Under the pieces are notes generated by a model. That model worked only from the letters and a program-made list of their open reading frames with translations. It searched no databases and had not been told where the DNA came from. 64,000 bases of DNA, taken from assembly GCA_041396125.1 (NCBI GenBank), contig JAWKZG010000008.1, positions 62,001 to 126,000 on the forward strand, in the 5' to 3' direction. This DNA is from JAWKZG01 sp041396125 (GTDB lineage Bacteria > Pseudomonadota > Gammaproteobacteria > Competibacterales > Competibacteraceae). The position numbers were made by a program, and so were the translations under genes. Positions 57,531 to 64,000 of the stretch are shown one piece after another. How positions within the stretch are numbered: the stretch's first letter is position 1; each line of letters starts with the position of its first letter.

Positions 57531-58677
57531 AGCCGTCAATAATCCTTCGCAAGCTACGCGCAGGATTCTGTTATGTGTAACCGGGCTATCGCCGCAAGTC
57601 GTCACCGAAACACTATATGCACTGGAGTTGCAGCATGATTTCATGCCGCACAAGATACATCTCATTACGACGCAAAATGGCGCGGAGCGGGCGCGATTAA
57701 CGCTGCTCAGTGACGAACCGGGCTGGCTGGGGCGTTTGCTGCATGAATACGATCTGCCAGCCGTTGCAAGCACGCAGATTCATGTACTGCAGGGTGCTGC
57801 TGCGCATGCTTTGAATGATATTCGTACCTTGTCGGACAATGAAGCGGCAGCGAATCAGATTACCGAGATCGTGCGCCAGTTAACGGCGGACCCTGCCAGT
57901 GCCGTGCATGCCTCGATAGCCGGTGGCCGCAAAACCATGGGGTTTTATCTTGGCTATGCGATGTCCCTGTTCGGGCGGTCGCAGGACCGGTTATCGCATG
58001 TACTGGTGTCCAGCCCTTTCGAGTCCAACCAGAATTTCTATTATCCCAGTCAAAGCACCCGCATTATTTATACCCCGACACCGGATCAGCAGCCGCTGGA
58101 TACCAAAGACGCCGTGGTAACGTTAGCGGATATTCCTTTTGTGCGGATGCGCGACGGTCTGAACGATGTGATCCGCAATGGCGAAGCCAGCTTCAGTGGC
58201 GCTGTCGCGCAAGCCCAACGGGCGCTGGGACCGGCCGAATTGGTGCTGGATACTGCCACCCGAAACATTAGCTGCGGTGGTGTAAACCTAACGCTGGCAC
58301 CGGTGGATTTTGCCTTTTATGCCTGGTTCGCCCGGCGTGCCCAGCAACAACAAGAAGGTTTCTGCCGCAATGACATCAGCGCGGAGGAGACCGCTGAATT
58401 TTTGGCCGGTTACCCCAAAGCTGATGATTTATCCGGTGGTTATGAACGTGTCGCAAACGCAGTTGGCGAAGCCATGACAACAGACTATTTCGATCAACGC
58501 CGTTCGCGTGTAAACCGGGTCTTGGTGAGTGCTTTGGGCAAAGTCGCTGCAGCACCTTATCGAATTATCGGCAGTGGTAAACGCCCGCGCACTCATTACC
58601 GTATAGAACTGCCGCCTGAGCGGGTGCGGTTTGATGAAATACCAGGCAGCAAGCAGGAGTCCCCATGCAACGCATAG
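57523..58677 (+). CDS. CARF-domain protein of the Cas_NE0113 (TIGR02584) family
   Basis: 384 residues with GTG start at 57523. The N-terminal CARF domain is easily recognised: RRILLCVTGLSPQVVTETLYAL (14-34), HKIHLITTQNGAERARLTLL, LNDIRTLSDNEAAANQITEIVRQLT and SIAGGRKTMGFYLGYAMSLFGR (131-152), then SHVLVSSPFE. The C-terminal half (about 230-384) has FAFYAWFARRAQ and a basic tail and shows no HEPN Rx4-6H motif I can identify. The family is often described as cyclic-oligoadenylate-binding ring nuclease-like or ancillary proteins. It could therefore sense or destroy the Cas10 signal. It lies between cas6 and cmr1 with overlaps on both sides. Confidence 0.82.
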   Translation: MNKAVNNPSQATRRILLCVTGLSPQVVTETLYALELQHDFMPHKIHLITTQNGAERARLTLLSDEPGWLGRLLHEYDLPAVASTQIHVLQGAAAHALNDIRTLSDNEAAANQITEIVRQLTADPASAVHASIAGGRKTMGFYLGYAMSLFGRSQDRLSHVLVSSPFESNQNFYYPSQSTRIIYTPTPDQQPLDTKDAVVTLADIPFVRMRDGLNDVIRNGEASFSGAVAQAQRALGPAELVLDTATRNISCGGVNLTLAPVDFAFYAWFARRAQQQQEGFCRNDISAEETAEFLAGYPKADDLSGGYERVANAVGEAMTTDYFDQRRSRVNRVLVSALGKVAAAPYRIIGSGKRPRTHYRIELPPERVRFDEIPGSKQESPCNA

Positions 58678-59657
58678 AAGCAACGTATCGCATCGTCACG
58701 CCAATGTTTCTCGGCGATGCCGACCAAAAGGCAACCAGTATCCGGCCACCTTCAGTAAAAGGCGCTTTGCGTTTCTGGTGGCGGGCGTTGAACTGGAGCC
58801 GGGCGCTGTCTGAAACCGGGAGCAATGCTGCCGCTGCATTGCGCTGGTTACATGCGGAAGAAGCCCGTTTGTTCGGGCTGGCGGCTATCACTGACTCCGA
58901 TGGGAATCAGCAGGGCGGACAGGGCGTGTTTCTGCTGCGTGTCAGTCAGCAACCTACCCGCTTATCACCTCCGGTGCGCGGTTGGCCGCAGAATAATACG
59001 GGGAGTGGATATCTCGGATTCGGTCTGTTTGCAACCAAAGAGGAGCCAGCACGAGAAGGTTTGCCGGAAGGGCAGGATTTTTCATTGGAGCTTTGTTTCC
59101 GACCTCAGACCAACGATGAGGATCTGGCATCGTTGCGTGAAGTTCTGAAAGTTTGGGGTCTGCTGGGGGGGCTCGGCAGTCGGGCACGGCGCGGCTTTGG
59201 TTCGGTTGCCCTGGTGACTCTCGACGGCGTAAACCAGCTGAGCAATGCGACAGACTACGGTTCCACTATTCAAATGCTGCTTAATAAATACGAACGTGTG
59301 AGCGACTTACCAACGTACACCGCATTCAGCCGTTTCACACGCTTTGGTGTGCTAGGTCAGCCCAATAGCAAGGCGCGGGATGCACATGATGCAGCGGGGG
59401 TGCTTTACAAACAGCATCGCGGTCAGCCGAGCAGCCTGCGGGGTAGCGTTAAAATACCTTTCGGCTTGCCGCTACAGAGCGTAGATGAGCGTAATCGGCG
59501 TGCTAGTCCATTATTTTTTCATGTTCACAGTCTGGCGAATGGCACCTCGCAAGCAGTCGTGTTGTTTATGCCAGCTTGTTTTCATCCGCAGTACAAAGCC
59601 GGTAATGACATTGGATTTTTCACTGAGGTTGAGCGCTTCATGGAGGTGTGTGCATGA
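58665..59657 (+). CDS. cmr1: Type III-B Cmr complex subunit Cmr1
   Basis: 330 residues, RAMP protein that sits near the 3' end of the crRNA in the Cmr complex. The start reads MQRIEATYRIVTPMFLGDADQKATSIRPPSVKGALRFWWRALNW, the Cmr1 signature; the Gly-rich loop GGLGSRARRGFGSV (about 167-180) and RFTRFGVLGQP follow. It overlaps the CARF gene by 13 bases and the cmr2 start by four (ATGA). Confidence 0.92.
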   Translation: MQRIEATYRIVTPMFLGDADQKATSIRPPSVKGALRFWWRALNWSRALSETGSNAAAALRWLHAEEARLFGLAAITDSDGNQQGGQGVFLLRVSQQPTRLSPPVRGWPQNNTGSGYLGFGLFATKEEPAREGLPEGQDFSLELCFRPQTNDEDLASLREVLKVWGLLGGLGSRARRGFGSVALVTLDGVNQLSNATDYGSTIQMLLNKYERVSDLPTYTAFSRFTRFGVLGQPNSKARDAHDAAGVLYKQHRGQPSSLRGSVKIPFGLPLQSVDERNRRASPLFFHVHSLANGTSQAVVLFMPACFHPQYKAGNDIGFFTEVERFMEVCA

Positions 59658-61582
59658 GCGAGCAAAAACATTTCCAGTTCACCCTCGGCCCGGTGCAGGG
59701 CTTCGTCGCCCAGGCCCGGCGAACCCGCGATTTTTGGGCCGGTTCGTTCATTTTGTCCTGGCTTTCCGGGGTGGCAATGCGGGCGGTGCAGGCGCAGGAC
59801 GGTACGATTATTTTCCCCGTACCGGGGCAGGATTATCTGAGCTGGATCGACGGCAGCCAGAAAAAGAACTCTGGCCCGCAGCAGGGCGGAGTACCCAATC
59901 GCTTTCTGGCTAAAGTGCCGGATGACTTCAGGCCGCAAGAGATAGTCAATTCCGTAAATACTGCCTGGCGGGCACTGGCCGATGCGGTCTGGCAGGCTGA
60001 TCTGGCACAGCATGCCGAGCGTTTCCTGCGATGCGTCCGATTTGGGATCGGCAGATTGACAACTTCTGGGAGATGAGCTGGGTGATTCGGCGACGCATCT
60101 AATCTGCTGGATCGGCGCAAAAACTGGCGCAGTCATCAGTCCCCGGCAGAACAGGGCGTTAAATGCATGGTGATGGAAGGTTGGCAGGAGCTGTCTGGCG
60201 TTCCAGGTCCGCTTAAGCCTGAGGTGCTGCAGCTCGAACAATTCTGGCAGTTGTTGCGCGAGACTGGCCAGAAAGGCATGCAAACCGATCTTGCCGAAAA
60301 CGAACATCTGTGTGCGATTGCTTTCGTCAAGCGCCGTTTCGCCCGATATTTCGAGACAGTGCAGGCAAGCATGCCGAATGGCTGGACGGTGCAGGGATGG
60401 AAACTACCAACCGGAGTGCCGTCAGTGCAGTATCTGGCTGCGTGCAGTGGTGGTACAGGTGATCAAAAGCGCTGATGCTGAGCAGATCGACGCGTTTTGC
60501 GAACAGGCTGAGAAAATCGGTGAACGTGGTGAATGGGATACGCGTATTAACGCGCGTAGAGCGCGCCGTCAGGAATTCCGACAAGCCGAATGCCAAACGT
60601 TTAGCGAAGTTGGATGGTGGATTGTTTTTCGCACATTGGCGCTGGAAAACAAGCGACTTTATCCGATAACGCCGCAAAACAGGTGATACAAGCGCTTGCC
60701 AGGCTGGCTAAGGACCCACCCACACCCTTCTACGGCGTATTGCTGATGGATGGTGATTCACTCGGTGTCCATATGAGCGATGCGACCAAGCGTCCGAATA
60801 TCTCTAAGGCCTTGGAGCAGTTTACCGGCGAGGTGCAAACCATTGTCGAACGGCATAATGGCTTTTTGATTTACGCCGGCGGCGATGATGTGCTGGCGCT
60901 GCTGCCGCTGGAAGATGCACTGACCTGTGCGGTAGCGTTACGGCAGCGCTATCTGACGGCTTTTGCACCTTACCAAGACATTCCCAGCACGCTGTCCGGT
61001 GCTATCGAATTTGCCCATGTCAAAATGCCATTGACACGGGTGTTACAAGATTCTCACACGCTGCTTGATGACGTCGCCAAAGAGGGTTGTGGTCGGGATG
61101 CTATTGCTGTGCGGGTCTGGAAACCGGGCGGTCAGGCGCTAACCTGGGCCAGGCCGTGGCAATGCGCTTTAGCTGATGGTGTTGGGCCAGCGTTTATTAT
61201 CGACAAGCTTGTCGAGCATCTCCAGGCGGAAGAAAAACAGCAGAATGAGCCCGGTTTCAGCAACAAGTTTCTTTACAAGGTACGGGAGCGGTTTGCGCTG
61301 CTCAATCCACGCTGGAGCCAGCGGGCTAACTCGCCACCAGACATTTTTAATGAAGATCAGGCATTGACCTTGCTGGCGGTTGATTATCTCGCCTCCGGGG
61401 TTAATCAGGGTCGTAAACCCAAAATGACAATGACAGAGGCGAAACAGCATATACAGCCCTTGCTCGAACAGTGTCGCCCGGTGTTCCGCGATAAAGATGA
61501 ACCGCCGGAACAATGGCAGCGAAGCACGCGTTTGAAGAAGATGGCAGCACTGTTGGTGCGTTTTCTGGTGCAAAAGGAGTAG
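59654..61582 (+). CDS. cmr2: Type III-B Cmr2 (Cas10) with GGDD cyclase motif, several frameshifts
   Basis: About 640 residues when read across at least four shifts (near 60020, 60095, 60440 and 60640). The N-terminus FQFTLGPVQGFVAQARRTRDFWAGSFILSWL starts directly with the first palm-like domain; no HD nuclease domain is visible. The restored middle reads RPIWDRQIDNFWEMSWVI, then LLDRRKNWRSHQSPAEQG and GWQELSG. The last frame has LLMDGDSLGVHMSDATK and YAGGDDVLALLPLEDAL; the GGDD motif is intact, so cyclic oligoadenylate synthesis is expected while single-strand DNA cutting is not. The breaks are in long stretches of otherwise good sequence. Confidence 0.9.
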
Positions 61583-61586
61583 AGCG

Positions 61587-62712
61587 GTGAGCACGCAATT
61601 ATGGTGCTTCGAAGCACTGGACAGCTGGTTCTTTCGCGAATCCCGTCCGCACGGTGCAGTGGGTGCGTCCGAACTTGCCAGCCTGTTCCCACCGCCAGCC
61701 CGCACGGTAGCCGGTGCTGTACGCACCCTGATCGGTGAAGCGACCGGGGTGGACTGGCGTCATTTTGCCAGTGAACCGGACTGGGCCGAACTGCGTGAGT
61801 TAATTGGTGTTGGTGACAAGCTCGGCCAGCTTTATGCTGCGCGGACCGTTTCTTATGAAAGACGGCTCACGTTTGTACCCTGCACCGCTGCATTTGTTAG
61901 AACAGACAATGAGCTGCAGGCTCAGGAAAATAAATCTACTTACGTTCGCCTGCGTCCTGGTGCACCGGTTAGCTGTGATCTGGGTACTGTGCGCTTGCCT
62001 GAGATGAGTACACCGATTCCCGGCAAAACCTCTGGAACAGGTTTGGCTGACGGAAGCCGATTTGCTCACTGTGCTTACGGGTGGCGAACCCAAGAACCTA
62101 CTGCGTAAAACCGATCTGTTCCACGAAGAACCACGTCTGGGTATCGCCCGAGACAATGCGCGGCGCACGGTAAAGGAAAGTTTACTGTACCAAACCCGGC
62201 ACATCCGGTTGGCTGAAGGTGTTTCGGTTGGGGTCGGGGTGAGTGGTCTTTTGGACAAACCGCTGGCCAATAGCGTGCTGCGCTTTGGTGGTGAAGGTCG
62301 GCCGGCCGGGATCCGTATTGCGGGTGAATGTCCGCTGCTGTCTGTGCCTGCTGTACGCAGTCAGAATATCGTACTGTTGCTGTTAACCCATGCCGATTTT
62401 GCCGGCACGTGGTTGCCGCCGGAGTTTAAACCGATCCATGAGAACGGCATCGACTGTTGGCGCGGTGAGTTACACGGTATATCACTGACCTTGCATTCCG
62501 CTTGTATCGGCAAAGCAGTACGGGAAGGTGGCTGGGATTTAGTGACGAGACAACCGCGCCCGGTTACCGGTCTGGTTCCGGCCGGCAGTGTGTATTTTTG
62601 CACTGTCGATGGTGATCCTGAAGTGGCAGTGCAAACGCTGCATGGCAGTCACATCGGAGATGATTTGCAACTGGGTCGCGGCGAACTGGCTGTCGGCTTC
62701 TGGCAAGAATAA
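61587..62712 (+). CDS. cmr3: Type III-B Cmr3, several frameshifts
   Basis: RAMP protein that binds the 5' handle of the crRNA. The GTG start at 61587 has AAGGAG nearby. The first frame gives LWCFEALDSWFFRESRPHGAVGASELASLFPPPARTVAGAVRTLIGE. The piece LRGPFLMKDGSRLYPAPLHLLEQ lies in another frame (about 61828-61910), then VRLRPGAPVSCDLGTVRLPEM returns to the first, and after a further shift near 62050 LGIARDNARRTVKESLLYQTRHIRL is read to the stop at 62712. The restored product of about 375 residues is normal for Cmr3. Confidence 0.88.
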
Positions 62713-62725
62713 AGGGTGTTAACAC

Positions 62726-63607
62726 ATGAAAACGGCTTTACTTGGTCTATTAACTGAAACTTCACTGCATGCGGGTGCCGGTCAGTCGGCGGGCGTCATT
62801 GACCTGCCGATCCAGCGCGAGGCACACACCGACTGGCCGGTGGTATTCGGTTCGGCGGTGAAAGGCGCACTCCGCGCTGCTGCCGAAACAGCGCGGCATG
62901 ATTGGGTAGGCACGGTTTTCGGCCCGGATACTAACAACGCTGCCGATAATGCCGGCGCGCTGTTGGTTGGCGATGCCCGCTTGCTGTTATTGCCCGTGCG
63001 CTCGCTGACCAGCCATTTTCAGTGGGTAACCTGCCCGGCGTTGCTGCGCCGTTTTCGGGCGGATTGCGAACGTCTGGACATTGCGGCGAATTTTGAGATA
63101 CCCACAGTGGAGGGTGCGACTTCAGCACTGGTCGCTGATGACAAGACGGGGCCGCTGTTTCTGGAAGAATTCCGCTTCGAGATGCAACCGGCTGATCTGG
63201 CAGGTGTGATCGCTGCCATTGCCGGTTTGTTAGCAGTGACAGAGCCAGCAGCGTTGCTGCAAGCGCAACTGACGGTCATCCCCGACAACCTGTTTGCCCA
63301 TCTGTCGCGTTACGCAACACCCGTCAATGCACATATCGCTATCGACAATAAAACCAAGACGGTCAACTCCGGCGCACTATGGTATGAAGAGACTTTGCCG
63401 CCTGACACCTTGCTTTATGTCGCACTGGCAGCACAGCATTCGCGAGTCAAGGATGAAACCAAAAGCGCAGAGCGTGTTCTGGCGCATATCACTGATGACT
63501 TGTTTGCCAAACCGTATTTGCAGCTGGGTGGCAACGAAACCGTTGGCATGGGCTGGTGCAAAATCGCTTTTTGTATGGCGCAATCACAGCAGGAAGTCGT
63601 GGAATGA
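62726..63607 (+). CDS. cmr4: Type III-B Cmr4, target-RNA-cutting backbone subunit
   Basis: 293 residues, intact. The N-terminal part MKTALLGLLTETSLHAGAGQSAGVIDLPIQREAHTDWPVVFGSAVKGALR contains Asp26, the residue that cuts target RNA in characterised Cmr4 proteins. The Cmr4 Gly-rich C-terminal loop is LQLGGNETVGMGWCKIAF. Several copies form the helical backbone of the complex and cut the target every six bases. Its end overlaps the cmr5 ATG. Confidence 0.95.
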   Translation: MKTALLGLLTETSLHAGAGQSAGVIDLPIQREAHTDWPVVFGSAVKGALRAAAETARHDWVGTVFGPDTNNAADNAGALLVGDARLLLLPVRSLTSHFQWVTCPALLRRFRADCERLDIAANFEIPTVEGATSALVADDKTGPLFLEEFRFEMQPADLAGVIAAIAGLLAVTEPAALLQAQLTVIPDNLFAHLSRYATPVNAHIAIDNKTKTVNSGALWYEETLPPDTLLYVALAAQHSRVKDETKSAERVLAHITDDLFAKPYLQLGGNETVGMGWCKIAFCMAQSQQEVVE

Positions 63608-64000
63608 GCAAAAAGCCACGAAAAGGAAAGTCCTATTCAAAAGCGTATAAAGCTAAAGCCAGAGAGAAGGCAACTATGGCTGAACAAGACTCTAAACAAG
63701 TAACCATGCAGGCTGAGCCTGCCGCGCCACCTGGTACTGACAGCGGTGCTAGCAGCGGACTGCAGCAACCCCGGCTTGTGACTTTACAACAACAGCGCGC
63801 CGCGTTTGCCCTGGAGCGGGTTCAGGCATGGGCGGAACGGCCTGTCGACGAACAGAAAAAGCTCAACAGTTATGCCTCCAAAATGCCGTTTATGGTGCAT
63901 GCCAACGGTTTAGGGCAGACGGCTGCTTTCTATCGTGCCAAGAAGGAAAATGACCCTCACCACCTTTTGTATCGTTTGCTGAGTGACTGGTTGGCACAGC
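63604..64000 (+). CDS. cmr5: Type III-B Cmr5 (cut by the window end)
   Basis: The last 132 codons visible start MSKKPRKGKSYSKAYKAKAREKATM. The small helical Cmr5 domain begins at QQQRAAFALERVQAWAERP and has the characteristic NSYASKMPFMVHANGLGQTAAFYRAK. The N-terminal basic stretch of about 55 residues is longer than in typical Cmr5; an ATG at 63676 inside it would give a shorter protein. Cmr5 forms the minor backbone of the complex. The remaining subunit, cmr6, should lie just past the right edge. Confidence 0.88.
   Translation, partial: MSKKPRKGKSYSKAYKAKAREKATMAEQDSKQVTMQAEPAAPPGTDSGASSGLQQPRLVTLQQQRAAFALERVQAWAERPVDEQKKLNSYASKMPFMVHANGLGQTAAFYRAKKENDPHHLLYRLLSDWLAQ

Overview
The window looks like a piece of chromosome from a GC-rich proteobacterium, most likely a gammaproteobacterium. 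The reasons are a complete six-subunit Na+-translocating NADH:quinone reductase operon with apbE and nqrM, release factor RF3, a DUF2970 protein and a GcvA-type LysR regulator. No species can be named from the sequence alone. The sequence carries many single-base indels, mostly in homopolymer runs. At least eleven otherwise well-conserved genes (for example prfC, nqrB, nqrE, cas1, cmr2, cmr3) are broken by 1-nt shifts that can be corrected by eye. I treat most of these as consensus errors, not real pseudogenes, and give the reconstructed gene span in each case.

Left part (1-14.1 kb): end of a YgjP-like metallopeptidase gene, a VIT-family membrane protein, a DUF211 protein overlapping a large molybdopterin oxidoreductase, a split lysozyme-like gene, DUF2970 and prfC (all but the first on the minus strand). 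Then comes the nqrABCDEF-apbE-nqrM-CBS operon (plus strand), closed by a bidirectional terminator shared with a membrane pyrophosphatase (hppA). NQR, its flavin-transfer and maturation factors, and a pyrophosphatase of the K+-dependent type together form an ion-gradient energy block.

Middle (16-46 kb): ordinary and accessory metabolism. It holds a dienelactone-hydrolase family enzyme, an MFS transporter, a membrane protein and a ketopantoate-reductase-like gene. A three-gene operon follows (class II aldolase, enoyl-CoA hydratase, haloalkane dehalogenase with all LinB catalytic residues). Next are a DUF1127 protein, a LysR regulator, an Atm1-type ABC exporter, a PfkB kinase, a PAS-GGDEF-EAL protein, an SDR plus aldehyde dehydrogenase pair, a two-component system, and a three-gene thiamine-diphosphate enzyme operon. 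The block ends with a LysM/FecR protein paired with a CHASE2 histidine kinase, an internally duplicated unknown protein, a PqaA-like secreted protein and a frameshifted ABC transporter.

Right part (47.7-64 kb): a CRISPR island starting just after a tRNA-Ala(CGC) gene. It contains a minus-strand membrane protein with a probable CARF sensor domain. An adaptation module of two different Cas2 proteins, Cas1 and a free-standing reverse transcriptase follows, then an AT-rich leader and a 51-repeat array (36-nt repeat). After a small orphan ORF and a decayed duplicate of the cas6/CARF gene junction comes a type III-B operon: cas6, an NE0113-family CARF protein, cmr1, cmr2 (cas10), cmr3, cmr4 and cmr5, the last cut by the window end.

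Read together, this is a candidate RNA-capable spacer acquisition system (RT + Cas1 + two Cas2) feeding a Cmr complex whose cas10 subunit keeps its GGDD cyclase motif. Two CARF proteins, one of them membrane-anchored, are positioned to sense or remove the cyclic oligoadenylate signal. This is the most interesting system in the window.
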